Assembly: GCF_021991835.1 (NCBI RefSeq)
Contig: NZ_JAHDAU010000005.1
Location: forward strand, 124,001 to 188,000
DNA from: Polaribacter sargassicola
GTDB lineage: Bacteria > Bacteroidota > Bacteroidia > Flavobacteriales > Flavobacteriaceae
Direction: 5' to 3'
Length of the DNA stretch: 64,000 nucleotides
Shown here in pieces: positions 51,075-60,251 of the stretch (the stretch's first letter is position 1; the number at the start of each line of letters is the position of its first letter). Both the position numbers and the translations under genes were made by a program. The notes beneath the pieces were generated by a model. It had not been told where the DNA came from, did no database searches, and saw only the letters and a list, made by a program, of their open reading frames with translations.

Positions 51075-52187
51075 ATGAGTAAAAGAGCAAAGATCATTTT
51101 AATTGTAATAGGAGTATTATTTTTAGCCGCACTTATATGGTTCGGTAAAAAGAATAAGAAAAGTATTTTAGAATTCGAAACAGAAAAACCTTTTAAAACA
51201 ACAATAGTTAAGAAAACTGTTGCAACAGGTACTGTTACTCCTTTAGAAGAAATAGAAATTAAACCACAAATAGGAGGTATAATTGATAAAATTTTATTGT
51301 TAGAAGGAGCAGAAGTTAAAAAAGGAGATTTAATAGCAACCGTAAGAGTTGTGCCAGATGAGCAAACTTTAATAAGTGCAAAAGGAAGCATAGATAATAT
51401 TAAAATTGGTTTAAATAATGCAGAAATTTCTTACAAGAGAAACAAAAGCTTATTTGAAAAAGGTGTTATTTCTAGATCAGATTTTGAAGCTATAGAATTA
51501 ACTTACAATCAAGCAAAACAAGACCTTAAAAACGCACAAAATAATTATCAAATAATTAAAAAAGGTTCTTCTAGTTCTAGTACAACAGCAAATACAAATG
51601 TAATTGCACAAATGTCTGGTACTATTTTAGAAATACCTGTTAAAGAAGGAGACCAAGTAATACCTTCTAATAATTTTAATGAAGGTACAACTATCGCATC
51701 TATTGCAGATATGAATAAAATGATTTTTGAAGGTAAAGTAGATGAGTCTGAAGTAGGTAAATTAGTAAATAACACAGATATAGAAGTTTCTATTGGTGCT
51801 ATAGAAGATAAGAAATTTCCGGCAAAATTAAATTTTATTGCTCCTAAAGGAACCGAAGAAAATGGTGCTGTACAGTTTACAATTAAAGCAGATCTTTCTT
51901 TAGATGATAAGTTTTTTATTAGAGCAGGTTACAGTGCAAATGCAGATATTATTTTAGAGAAAAAAGACAGCGTTTTATCTATAAAAGAAGCTTTATTAAA
52001 ATTTGATAAAGATACAGAAGAGCCTTATGTAGAAGTTAAAACTGGTGAAGGTACTTTTGAAAAGAAAATTTTAAAACTAGGTACTTCAGATGGTGTAAAC
52101 GTAGAAGTTTTAGAGGGTGTTACAGAAGATGATGAAATTAAAATTTGGAATAAAGCTTCTAAATCTGATGTGCAAAAAGTGAATTAA
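51075..52187 (+). CDS. HlyD/RND-type periplasmic adaptor (MacA-like)
   Basis: A 370-residue membrane-fusion protein. N-terminal anchor helix IILIVIGVLFLAALIWFG, then a lipoyl half (VTPLEEIEIKPQIGGIIDKILLLEGAEVKKGD), a coiled-coil hairpin (~100-165: SYKRNKSLFEKGVISRSDFEAIE), and a beta-barrel domain. It completes the exporter; no TolC gene is in this operon, so an outside TolC (perhaps the one at 60455) may be shared. A terminator follows. Confidence 0.9.
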   Translation: MSKRAKIILIVIGVLFLAALIWFGKKNKKSILEFETEKPFKTTIVKKTVATGTVTPLEEIEIKPQIGGIIDKILLLEGAEVKKGDLIATVRVVPDEQTLISAKGSIDNIKIGLNNAEISYKRNKSLFEKGVISRSDFEAIELTYNQAKQDLKNAQNNYQIIKKGSSSSSTTANTNVIAQMSGTILEIPVKEGDQVIPSNNFNEGTTIASIADMNKMIFEGKVDESEVGKLVNNTDIEVSIGAIEDKKFPAKLNFIAPKGTEENGAVQFTIKADLSLDDKFFIRAGYSANADIILEKKDSVLSIKEALLKFDKDTEEPYVEVKTGEGTFEKKILKLGTSDGVNVEVLEGVTEDDEIKIWNKASKSDVQKVN

Positions 52188-52206
52188 TTTATAATTTACA
52201 AATAAT

Positions 52207-52240
52207 AAAAAAAGGAACTCAATTTAGAGTTCCTTTTTTT
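52207..52240. terminator. Bidirectional intrinsic terminator
   Basis: A7-GGAACTC, loop AATTTA, GAGTTCC-T7: 14-bp arms. It lies after the ABC adaptor and overlaps the last two bases of the convergent DUF1853 gene. Confidence 0.9.
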
Positions 52241-53054
52241 ATGTCCACCAAACAAAAAAGATTTTTTTTATTTCTCCGTTATTCAATTTTATCCAACAAA
52301 GTGGAGAAAACTTTCTTTCTAAATATTGGTTTGTTTCATTTTTAAAGTCATCAAAATTTAACCAATTTACATTTTGATGAGGTTGTATAATCCAGTCTTT
52401 TTTTTTCGGAATAAAAAATCTATCATTTTTAAATAAATTGATTTCTTTTTGGTTGATGTAAAAACCTGTAATAGCATCAGAATTTAAAATTTCTAATTTC
52501 TTATTTATTTTTGATAAAGGCATAAATAATTGTCCTTTAAAATAAACTTGTTGGGCTATTTTATCTGCCTTTAAATGAATTGTTTTTAAATAATTTACAC
52601 ATTCTGTAGAGTAGAGAAGTGGCAACTGTTTATCATGTAACTTCTTTAATTTTTCTATTAAAGAATCTTTTCTATTTGGCCCAATAAAATGTTCAATTTC
52701 AGAAAAACCAACAGTATCATCATACAAATAAAACTTATAAATAACTTCTAAATGAATTGGTTTTTCATTTTTTTTGATGATACAATCTAACTCTCCTAAC
52801 GTAATTTTTTCTTTCTGAATCTGAATGTTTTCACAAAGTATTTTAATACTATTATCTTGTTGTAATTGATAAGAAACAAAACGTTCTATATATTTACCTA
52901 AACGTAATTTCTCATCAATTTCTATTGCAATTTTTGTTGATTTTACATCAATTTTAAATTGGTGTAAATTATAAACCACATCATTTTTCCACAAACAATT
53001 TGTTTGTAAAAAACCTTCATATCGTTTTTGAATATCTTTGTTTTTTTGATGCAT
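52239..53054 (-). CDS. DUF1853 family protein (PD-(D/E)XK-like)
   Basis: A 271-residue protein of the DUF1853 family. LGKYIERFVSYQL (50s) and TLGELDCIIKKNEKPIHLEVIYKFYLYD have the Glu-Asp then Glu-x-Lys-like spacing (GELD...LEVIYK) of a restriction-nuclease-type fold; FIGPNRKDSLIEKLKKLHDKQLPLL is the diagnostic segment. A nuclease activity is inferred, not proven for the family. It is divergent from the DUF2461 gene across a 66-nt region containing a dyad. Confidence 0.8.
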   Translation of the reverse strand: MHQKNKDIQKRYEGFLQTNCLWKNDVVYNLHQFKIDVKSTKIAIEIDEKLRLGKYIERFVSYQLQQDNSIKILCENIQIQKEKITLGELDCIIKKNEKPIHLEVIYKFYLYDDTVGFSEIEHFIGPNRKDSLIEKLKKLHDKQLPLLYSTECVNYLKTIHLKADKIAQQVYFKGQLFMPLSKINKKLEILNSDAITGFYINQKEINLFKNDRFFIPKKKDWIIQPHQNVNWLNFDDFKNETNQYLERKFSPLCWIKLNNGEIKKIFFVWWT

Positions 53055-53063
53055 TTCAAATTC

Positions 53064-53090
53064 GAAGTTACAAATCTATTTTGTAACTTC
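53064..53090. promoter_or_regulatory. Dyad in the DUF1853/DUF2461 divergent promoter region
   Basis: GAAGTTACAAA-TCTAT-TTTGTAACTTC, an 11-bp perfect dyad. The minus-strand -7-like box TAGATTTG (53071-53078) lies inside it, so binding there would affect the DUF1853 promoter. It is 30 nt from the DUF2461 start. Confidence 0.4.
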
Positions 53091-53120
53091 AACTTTTAAA
53101 ATTTATCAAATTAAATTAAA

Positions 53121-53795
53121 ATGCAATTCGAAAAATCGAGCTTTCAATACTTAAAAGATTTAAAAAAGAATAATACTAGAGATTGGTTTGCAGATACCAA
53201 ACCTACTTTTATAAAAGCACAAAACAATGCCAAAGAACTGTATGCTGCTGTAAGAGAAAACTTAGAAAAGCATGATGAAATTGATAAATTTAAATTGTTT
53301 AGAATTTACAGAGATGTAAGGTTTTCTAAAGATAAAACACCTTATAAACCACATTTTGCTGGTTCTTTTTCTAGACTTGGTAAAGAATTAAGAGGTGGTT
53401 ATTATTTAAGAATAAGACCCGGAGGAGAATCTTTTTTAGCTGGTGGGTTTTGGGAACCTAATAAAGAAGATTTATTAAGATTAAGAAAAGAAATAGAACA
53501 AGATGCTTTTGAATTTAGAGAAATTTTAGAAGATAAAAATTTTATAAAATATTTTGGAGGTAAGTTTGAAGGAGATGAATTAAAATCTGCCCCAAGAGGT
53601 TTTGATAAAGAACATAAAGACATAGATTTAATACGAAAAAAAGCATTTATAGCTGTTAGAAATTTTACAGATGCAGAAGTTTTATCACCTAACTTTTTAG
53701 AAGAAATAGATAAAAGTTATAAAGCTTTACGTCCGTTTTTTAATTTATTTAGCGATGTTTTAACGACTAATTTAAACGGAGAATCTATTATTTAA
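53121..53795 (+). CDS. DUF2461 domain-containing protein
   Basis: A 224-residue protein of the DUF2461 (TIGR02453) family, found across bacteria and fungi. Conserved: LKKNNTRDWFADTKPTF at the start, FRIYRDVRFSKDKTPYKPHFAG (~59-80), GGYYLRIRPGGESFLAGGFWEP (~91-112) and KSAPRGFDKEHKDIDLIRKKAF. No catalytic function is established. Soluble. Divergent from DUF1853. Confidence 0.88.
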   Translation: MQFEKSSFQYLKDLKKNNTRDWFADTKPTFIKAQNNAKELYAAVRENLEKHDEIDKFKLFRIYRDVRFSKDKTPYKPHFAGSFSRLGKELRGGYYLRIRPGGESFLAGGFWEPNKEDLLRLRKEIEQDAFEFREILEDKNFIKYFGGKFEGDELKSAPRGFDKEHKDIDLIRKKAFIAVRNFTDAEVLSPNFLEEIDKSYKALRPFFNLFSDVLTTNLNGESII

Positions 53796-53803
53796 AAAAA
53801 ATA

Positions 53804-55480
53804 TTATTTTTCTTCAATAAGCTTTATAGCTTCATCAATATATTTATAAACATTATATTTTTTTGCTTTTTCTTGAACTTTGAAATCAATTTTTAATCCT
53901 TTTCTTTGAGCATTAGTATTATCAGGGTAAAATGCTCCTACAGAAGTAAAATCAATTTTAGTTTTATCTTTTAAAAGAATTTCGTTTCTATTCATAATTG
54001 CTCCAAAAGTTTGTTCACCTATAGTAGTACAATTTGGAGAGCTCTGAATAGACATAGCAAAAAATTCAGCTTTACTTGCAGTATTTCTATCTACTAACAG
54101 AATAACTTTTCCTTTGTAAAATTCTTTATTGTTTTTACCCGCTACAAAAGGATTTTTAATGATTTTTAATGCAGATTGAGTATCATATTTACCTATAGAA
54201 GGCGAGTAAGCAGTGAGAATTTTTATGAATACTTTTTTCTTTGGATATAAAAAAGAACTAATATCATTTGTATTCAAGCTTTGTGGGTAATTGCGTAAAT
54301 CTAAAATAATCCCTTTAGTGTTTTTAAATGCTTTAAAAGCATTTTCAACTTCTAATTTATTAATTTTGTGTAGGTTAATGTAGCCTATGTTTTCTTTGAT
54401 TTTTATCCATTTTATAGTTGATAAAGTATCTAATATAGATTTTGGTTTATATATTTTTTTAGAAAATTTATAAAGCTTAATATTCTGTTGTTTAATTTGA
54501 CCATTTTTTTTCATTAAACTAATTTTTAAAGAATCCTTAGTTTCTGACAATAAATATGACTTTTCTAAAATAGCTTTTAGATAGTTTTTATTTGATGTAC
54601 TGATACTATTAGAAAATTTATCATTATAATAATCATTTATTTTTTTTCCATTTATAGAATAAATAAGATCTCCTAATTCTATTCCTTCTAGTTTTGCAAA
54701 TTCTTGATTAAAAACTTTATTTATAATTAAAGTATCATTGATTATTCTTCCACCATAAAGAGAAAATTTTCTATTAGGATTTTTATATAGTGAGCTGTAA
54801 TTATAATTTGCGTGAGAATCATTTAATCTAGAAAATAATTTATCTTTTGCCAATTGGTATTTAGTTTTATCATAATGATAAAAATCAGGAATAACTTCTT
54901 GTAAAACTTTATTCCATTTTGTCTCAGTTAAATATATATTTACGTTCCAATACCTCATTTTATTCCAAAAAGATGCTAAAAACAAAAAACGATGACTTTC
55001 TTTTTTTGCATCGAAATTAGGAAGCTCTTTATCGTTATTAAAGTTAACAGTACTAGACATTTTATTAACAAAAGAATAGTATTTACCAAAGTTGGAATTA
55101 TCTTTTAACAGTGTAAGTATTTCAATTAATTTTTCACTAAAATTAGAACTTATTATCCAAGAGTAATCTTCATTTTTAGCAAATAATTCTTTCTTTTTTT
55201 TATTTGTTTTTATTTTTTCTTTTTCAGAATTTAAACATATAATCCAATTTAAGAATTCAGCATTTAGTTCTTCTTGGGTTTTAATTGTTTTTATTTTATC
55301 ATACTGTTTTATAAACTCTTTATCAAAATCAAAGTTACCTTTACTAACATTGGGATGTTTATATTTGAGCAATCCCCAAATTTGAATTAAATTCTCAATT
55401 TTCTTATCACTAGAAATTATGTTCTGTGAATAATTTAAACAATAAGTGGATAGAAAGATAATTACTAAACTTTTTTTCAT
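53804..55480 (-). CDS. S41-family (C-terminal processing-like) peptidase, secreted
   Basis: A 558-residue protein with a signal peptide (SLVIIFLSTYCLNYSQN). A helical region (~30-180), a PDZ-like region (KLEGIELGDLIYSINGKKINDYY, ~265-290), and the S41 domain follow. The catalytic Ser469 is in DRNTASKAEFFAMS. In the later loop IGEQTFGAIMN the position of the CtpA lysine is Gln, as in many Bacteroidota S41 enzymes (often GENTAG) of the tricorn-like type. ILDLRNYPQS is the conserved oxyanion strand. Monocistronic, with 121 nt of featureless DNA upstream. Confidence 0.82.
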   Translation of the reverse strand: MKKSLVIIFLSTYCLNYSQNIISSDKKIENLIQIWGLLKYKHPNVSKGNFDFDKEFIKQYDKIKTIKTQEELNAEFLNWIICLNSEKEKIKTNKKKKELFAKNEDYSWIISSNFSEKLIEILTLLKDNSNFGKYYSFVNKMSSTVNFNNDKELPNFDAKKESHRFLFLASFWNKMRYWNVNIYLTETKWNKVLQEVIPDFYHYDKTKYQLAKDKLFSRLNDSHANYNYSSLYKNPNRKFSLYGGRIINDTLIINKVFNQEFAKLEGIELGDLIYSINGKKINDYYNDKFSNSISTSNKNYLKAILEKSYLLSETKDSLKISLMKKNGQIKQQNIKLYKFSKKIYKPKSILDTLSTIKWIKIKENIGYINLHKINKLEVENAFKAFKNTKGIILDLRNYPQSLNTNDISSFLYPKKKVFIKILTAYSPSIGKYDTQSALKIIKNPFVAGKNNKEFYKGKVILLVDRNTASKAEFFAMSIQSSPNCTTIGEQTFGAIMNRNEILLKDKTKIDFTSVGAFYPDNTNAQRKGLKIDFKVQEKAKKYNVYKYIDEAIKLIEEK

Positions 55481-55601
55481 TTTTTAAATGATTAAAAATC
55501 AAATATCTAATTTCTAAAATATTTAATTAATAAAGAAATGTTAATACTGCTTTAATAATAAATAATTGAAAAAATAATCATTATTTTAATTTTTTTAAAA
55601 A

Positions 55602-56939
55602 TTATTTTAAATTCTTATCAACTTCACGTTTTAAAACAATAACAGTAATAAGAGTAGAAAAAATATCTGCAATAGGAAAAGACCACCAAACACCTGTAAC
55701 ACCGTAATATTTAGGTAAAATATATGCTAACGGGATTAAGAAAACTCCTTGTTTTAAAAGCGTTAAAAATAAAGCTGGTAAAGATTTTCCTGACGCTTGA
55801 AAGTAAGCAGAACCGACTAATTGCATGGTTACAATAGGTGTTGCTAAAAACACAATTAGCATTGCATTTGGTGTGTTTTCTAAAAGGGTAACATCATCCG
55901 TAAAAATTCGTATAATTTCTACTTTAAATATTAAAATTCCAATAAATATAATAGTACCTAATAACGTACCAAATAAAACAGATTTTTTAATAGTTTCTTT
56001 TACTCTATCATTTTTTTTAGCACCAATATTATATCCTGCTACAGGCAAAAAACCTTGTGAAACACCCATTACTGGCGAGTAAGCAAACATCATAACTCTA
56101 TTAATTACTCCGTAAACAGAAATAGAGATTTCTCCACCATATTTAAAAAGAGAATAATTTAAAACAATCATTAACACACTAATAGCGCCTTGTCTTACAA
56201 CAGAAACACCACCAAGTTCTACTATTTCTCTAACAATTTTAGCATCTAATTTAAAGTTTTTAGGAATAATTTTTAATTCGCTTTTAGATGATAAAAAGAA
56301 ATATAAAATATACAAACCACAGCTCATGTAAGAAAAAGAAGTAGCCAAACCAGCACCCCACATTCCCCAATTAAAAAATTTAATAAAAATAATGTCTAAA
56401 ACAACATTTAAAACTGCAGGTACCATCATTGCATACATGGCAAACTTTGGTTTACCTTCTGCTCTAATTACAGGGTTACCCATCATAGCAAAGGCTAAAA
56501 ACGGAACACCATAAATAATTACCTTAAAATATTCTGATGCTATTGGTAAAATATCTCCTTTTGCACCAAATAAATTTAAAATGGGTACACTAAAAAAGTT
56601 ACCAATAATTACAAAAGTTATTGCTAAGATTACAGTTAAAAATACCTGATTACCAAAAGTTAAAAAAGCTTTACTAGAATTACCGGCACCTAAAGATCTA
56701 GAAATTATAGAACTTCCTCCAATACCAATTCCCATTCCTATAGAAGAAATTAAAAAAGCAATTGGTAAAACCACTGTAATTGCTGCAATTGCCAAAACAC
56801 CAATCCATTGACCTACAAAAATAGTATCAACAATCATGTTTAAAGACATTACAAGAATACCAATTGTAGCGGGTCCTGCTTGTTTAATTAATAACTTACT
56901 AATTTTTTCTGTTCCTAATTTGTTAGCTGATTCTGTCAT
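55602..56939 (-). CDS. MATE-family multidrug efflux protein
   Basis: A 445-residue antiporter with 12 predicted membrane helices in two halves. FVGQWIGVLAIAAITVVLPIAFL and GIGIGGSSIISRSLGAGN are the family signature of the first half; GVSQGFLPVAGYNIGAKK in the second. The ATG at 56939 (MTESANKLGTEK) is preferred. A TTG at 56951 would add four residues but falls in the likely promoter (GATATTTG at 56949-56956, seven of eight matches), which would leave a leader of only a few bases. Substrate unknown. Confidence 0.88.
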   Translation of the reverse strand: MTESANKLGTEKISKLLIKQAGPATIGILVMSLNMIVDTIFVGQWIGVLAIAAITVVLPIAFLISSIGMGIGIGGSSIISRSLGAGNSSKAFLTFGNQVFLTVILAITFVIIGNFFSVPILNLFGAKGDILPIASEYFKVIIYGVPFLAFAMMGNPVIRAEGKPKFAMYAMMVPAVLNVVLDIIFIKFFNWGMWGAGLATSFSYMSCGLYILYFFLSSKSELKIIPKNFKLDAKIVREIVELGGVSVVRQGAISVLMIVLNYSLFKYGGEISISVYGVINRVMMFAYSPVMGVSQGFLPVAGYNIGAKKNDRVKETIKKSVLFGTLLGTIIFIGILIFKVEIIRIFTDDVTLLENTPNAMLIVFLATPIVTMQLVGSAYFQASGKSLPALFLTLLKQGVFLIPLAYILPKYYGVTGVWWSFPIADIFSTLITVIVLKREVDKNLK

Positions 56940-57043
56940 AAGATTGCGCAAATATCAGCATTAAAACCAAGTTGTGTGTAAATATTTTGTGATTAATTGT
57001 TATAAATATCATAAAGTTTTTATGTTTGTTAAAATTGATTAAA

Positions 57044-57439
57044 TTGAAAGATATTTTTACACTTACCATTAAAGTTTCATCAGAAGATATAGACAATTTA
57101 CAACACGTAAATAACTTAGTTTATGTAAAATGGATGGATGATATTGCAACAAAACATTGGTCTTTTTTAACTAAAGAAAACCCTTTACCACAATATGTTT
57201 GGGTAGTTATGAGGCACGAGATAGACTATTTAAAACAAGCAGGTTTAGGAGATGAAATAACTGTAAAAACTTGGGTAGGAGAAACCAAAGGTGTAACTTC
57301 TGTAAGATTTATGGAGTTTTATAAAAAAGATGATTTATTAGTAAAAGCTAAAACAGTTTGGTTAATGTTAAATTCTAAAACATTTAAACCAACAAGAATT
57401 AGAGAAAATGTTTTAAAAGTATTACAACCATCTAAATAA
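57044..57439 (+). CDS. Acyl-CoA thioesterase (hot-dog fold, YbgC/4HBT type)
   Basis: A ~132-residue 4-hydroxybenzoyl-CoA-type thioesterase. DIDNLQHVNNLVYVKWMDDI is the catalytic segment, with the Asp/His/Asn residues expected for the hot-dog family; YVWVVMRHEIDYLKQAGLGDEITVKT follows. No in-frame ATG exists. TTG codons at 57026, 57035 and 57044 are possible starts; I choose 57044 because relatives begin immediately before the KDIFTLTI-like strand. The substrate is unknown. Its promoter overlaps the MATE gene's region. Confidence 0.85.
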   Translation: MKDIFTLTIKVSSEDIDNLQHVNNLVYVKWMDDIATKHWSFLTKENPLPQYVWVVMRHEIDYLKQAGLGDEITVKTWVGETKGVTSVRFMEFYKKDDLLVKAKTVWLMLNSKTFKPTRIRENVLKVLQPSK

Positions 57440-57442
57440 AAG

Positions 57443-57450
57443 TATCTTTG
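57443..57450 (+). promoter_or_regulatory. Predicted -7 box for the DEAD-box helicase gene
   Basis: TATCTTTG, a full match, immediately after the thioesterase stop and 19 nt before the helicase ATG. Confidence 0.45.
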
Positions 57451-57469
57451 CAAAAAAATACAATTTACA

Positions 57470-58591
57470 ATGTCTACTTTTTCTACTCTAGGAATCCATA
57501 AAAATTATATAAAAGCTATTAAAGAATTAGGAATAAAAGCTCCTACAGAAATTCAAGAAAAAGCAATACCAGTTTTATTAAAAGGAAGTACAGATTTTAT
57601 TGGTTTAGCCCAAACAGGTACTGGTAAAACGGCTGCTTTTGGTTTACCTATTTTAACCAAAATAGATGCTAAGTCAGATAATATACAAGCATTAATTTTA
57701 TCTCCTACAAGAGAGTTGGTTCAACAAATAAAAAAGCAATTATTTAAGTTTACTAAATATAATGAAGACAGAATTTTTGTAGAAGCTGTTTTTGGTGGAG
57801 AAAAAATAGACCGACAAATGAATAATCTTAAGAGAACTACACATATTGTTGTAGCAACTCCTGGTAGATTAATAGATTTAATAGAAAGAGGTAGTGTAGA
57901 TATTAGTCATGTAAAAACAGTTGTTTTAGATGAAGCTGATGAAATGTTAAGCATGGGTTTTAAACAAGATTTAAATAGAATCTTAAAGTTTACAACTAAA
58001 ACAGATAGAAAAACATGGTTGTTTTCTGCTACAATGCCAGATGAAATTAAAAGAATTGTAAAAACATATATGGATGCGAACGCACCAAGAGTAGAAATTA
58101 ATAGAAGCTCTTTGGTAAATGCTAATATTCGTCATCATTTTGCAAAAACTACTTTAAAAGAAAAAGTAGGAGATATTGTTACTTTCTTAGAAAAAAGGCA
58201 AGATCAAAGAGGTATTATTTTTTGTAGAACAAAAGCCGGTGCACAAAGTTTAGCCAGTTTTTTAATTGAAGAAGGATTTTCTGCCGCTGCATTAGAAGGA
58301 GATATGCAACAAAAAGAACGCGATAAAGTAATGCGTGCTTTTAAAAAAGAAACTTTACAATACTTGGTTTCTACAGATGTATCTGCACGTGGAATTGATG
58401 TAAACGGATTAGAATTTGTAATTCATCATCAATTACCAGAACAATTAGAATATTATACACATAGAAGTGGTAGAACGGCAAGAGCAGGTAAAACGGGTGT
58501 TTCTTTAGCTTTTATTTTACCATCAGAACTAGAAAAAATACATCAATTACAAAAAGAATTGAATATTAAGTTTTCTGAAGTTACAGTTTAA
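57470..58591 (+). CDS. DEAD-box RNA helicase, core-only
   Basis: A 373-residue helicase with all core motifs: Q motif (APTEIQEKAIP), I AQTGTGKT (47-54), Ia PTRELV, Ib TPGR, II DEAD (154-157), III SAT, IV IIFCRTK, V STDVSARGID and VI HRSGRTARAG. It stops right after the core with only a short tail, unlike RhlE, CsdA or DbpA, so it needs no extra RNA-binding domain or uses a partner. It may act in ribosome assembly or RNA decay. Confidence 0.93.
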   Translation: MSTFSTLGIHKNYIKAIKELGIKAPTEIQEKAIPVLLKGSTDFIGLAQTGTGKTAAFGLPILTKIDAKSDNIQALILSPTRELVQQIKKQLFKFTKYNEDRIFVEAVFGGEKIDRQMNNLKRTTHIVVATPGRLIDLIERGSVDISHVKTVVLDEADEMLSMGFKQDLNRILKFTTKTDRKTWLFSATMPDEIKRIVKTYMDANAPRVEINRSSLVNANIRHHFAKTTLKEKVGDIVTFLEKRQDQRGIIFCRTKAGAQSLASFLIEEGFSAAALEGDMQQKERDKVMRAFKKETLQYLVSTDVSARGIDVNGLEFVIHHQLPEQLEYYTHRSGRTARAGKTGVSLAFILPSELEKIHQLQKELNIKFSEVTV

Positions 58592-58613
58592 TTAAATTTT
58601 AAAATAAATATAA

Positions 58614-59234
58614 ATGACACTTATTTATATTTTAGATATTTTAGGCACTTTTGCATTTGCAATTAGTGGTGCTTTAGTGGCTTCAGATAAAAAGTTTGAT
58701 TTATTTGGCGTTGTTATTATTGCGTTTGTTACTGCAGTTGGTGGCGGTATGTTACGTGATGTTTTAATTAATGCACATCCAATAAATTGGATTGGAGATC
58801 TTAATTATTTATATACCATTTTTATTGCCGTAATTTTAACTTTTTTATTTAAAAGCAAGATTGCACCTTTAAGTAATACGATGTTTTTGTTTGATACAAT
58901 TGGTTTAAGTGTTTTTACTTTATTAGGATTAAAAAAAGGATTATTGTTTAATTTACACCCTGTAATTGCTTTAATTATGGGGGTGATTTCTGCTGTGTTT
59001 GGTGGTGTTTTACGTGATATTTTAACCAACAAAGTTCCACTAATATTTGAAAAAGAAATTTATGCATCTGCTTGTTTGGCAGGTGGGATAACTTATTTAT
59101 TTCTACATATTTTTAATATTCCAGAAAATATCATATTTGTAATTTCTTCTCTAGTAATTATTTGTATTAGAGTTGTTTCTGTAAAATATAAATTACAATT
59201 GCCTAAAATTAAAGACGATTTATTTATAAAATAA
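58614..59234 (+). CDS. TRIC-type / UPF0126 membrane channel protein
   Basis: A 206-residue protein with seven membrane helices built from two repeats. DILGTFAFAISGALVASDKKFDLFGV starts repeat 1, ending in AVGGGMLRDVLI; repeat 2 begins FDTIGLSVFTLLGLKKG and ends in VFGGVLRDILTN. The GGGxxRD motifs mark the trimeric intracellular cation channel family of prokaryotes. It is expected to conduct K+ across the inner membrane. 22 nt after the helicase gene, likely co-transcribed. Confidence 0.88.
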   Translation: MTLIYILDILGTFAFAISGALVASDKKFDLFGVVIIAFVTAVGGGMLRDVLINAHPINWIGDLNYLYTIFIAVILTFLFKSKIAPLSNTMFLFDTIGLSVFTLLGLKKGLLFNLHPVIALIMGVISAVFGGVLRDILTNKVPLIFEKEIYASACLAGGITYLFLHIFNIPENIIFVISSLVIICIRVVSVKYKLQLPKIKDDLFIK

Positions 59235-59251
59235 AACTACTTTTTTTAGAA

Positions 59252-59686
59252 TTAGGATAAAATTCCATCATCGACACATTTTTTAGTGTACCAAACTAAA
59301 AATATTCCAAAAATTAATACAAGTATTGGCATAATCATTCCGCTAGGTCCATAAACTTCTATTGCTTTAGTTAAAAAGAAGTTATAAAACATTTGCACTA
59401 CAATACCTATTAAAGATATTATAAACACAATTTTTGAAATCGATTTTTTCATTAACAAAAGTATACTAGCTAATAATCCTCCCCAAACAGCAATTGCAAA
59501 TGCAGCGGTAACCCAAAAAGGAATATTTTCATACAAAGTTTGTTGTTCTTGTGGTAAAGCAGCTTTCATTTCATCTGTCATATAAGCTTGACCTAAATAA
59601 GCAATAACACCTAATATATTCCAAATTAAAGCGATGATACTAATAACCCAAAATGATTTTGCTGGTTTATTTATGTTTGTAGACAT
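59252..59686 (-). CDS. Hypothetical four-helix membrane protein
   Basis: A 144-residue protein with four hydrophobic helices (FWVISIIALIWNILGVIAYLG, PFWVTAAFAIAVWGGLLASILLLM, IVFIISLIGIVVQMFYNFFL and MIMPILVLIFGIFLVWYT). A loop TDEMKAALPQEQQTLYENI follows helix 1. Relatives in Bacteroidota are sometimes called sugar transporter without support. No motif allows a functional call. Confidence 0.68.
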   Translation of the reverse strand: MSTNINKPAKSFWVISIIALIWNILGVIAYLGQAYMTDEMKAALPQEQQTLYENIPFWVTAAFAIAVWGGLLASILLLMKKSISKIVFIISLIGIVVQMFYNFFLTKAIEVYGPSGMIMPILVLIFGIFLVWYTKKCVDDGILS

Positions 59687-59732
59687 ATTGTTAAGTTTTT
59701 AATTGTTAGTCTTTTTAAAAATACAAAAATTC

Positions 59733-59763
59733 TTGTAAAAAATATAAATGTAAAGTATATTTG
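59733..59763 (+). promoter_or_regulatory. Strong predicted promoter of the membrane protein/XRE pair
   Basis: TTG at 59733-59735, 20-nt spacer, TATATTTG at 59756-59763, the best -33/-7 match in the window. A second -7-like TATGTTTG follows at 59777-59784. Confidence 0.6.
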
Positions 59764-59806
59764 TCATTATATAAAATATGTTTGTCTAATTGTAAAATAA
59801 AATATA

Positions 59807-60250
59807 ATGTCAAAACAATCAATTTGTGAAAGAGAAAGAAGTAATTTAGAAAAAATGAATAAGTTTCAGTTAGAAAATCAATTTAAAAAGATTGGTTTTA
59901 TAATAGCAATAGGAGCTTTTGTTTTAATGATAGTAAGAAAATATATAGAAGATTCAGAATGGATAAGACCAATTTTACACGGTATATTGTTAATTGGTTT
60001 ATTGCTGATTTCTTTATCTAAAGAAAAACTAGAAGATGAATTTATAGATAGTTTGCGTTCTCAATCTTATAGGTTGGCTTTTTTAGTAGCTATTGTATAT
60101 TCTTTAGCACAACCTTTGGTTAATTATGGAGTGGCAGTTTTACTAAATCAAGATGATGAATTAAAATCTTTTGATTATTTTCAGGTTTTATTCTTTATGT
60201 TAATTGTTCAGTTATTGTTTTTTTGGCAATTAAAAAGAATGAATAAGTAA
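59807..60250 (+). CDS. Hypothetical four-helix membrane protein, partner of an XRE regulator
   Basis: A 147-residue protein with about four helices (IGFIIAIGAFVLMIV, ILHGILLIGLLLISLS, LAFLVAIVYSLAQPLVNYGVAV and VLFFMLIVQLLFFWQL). A later ATG at 59855 (MNKFQLENQF) may be the true start because the first 16 residues look unlike a membrane leader. The next gene, an XRE regulator, starts 1 nt after its stop. Membrane protein plus small XRE protein pairs of this type are common, with the regulator thought to control its own operon; the role of the membrane protein is unknown. Confidence 0.65.
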   Translation: MSKQSICERERSNLEKMNKFQLENQFKKIGFIIAIGAFVLMIVRKYIEDSEWIRPILHGILLIGLLLISLSKEKLEDEFIDSLRSQSYRLAFLVAIVYSLAQPLVNYGVAVLLNQDDELKSFDYFQVLFFMLIVQLLFFWQLKRMNK

Positions 60251-60251
60251 A

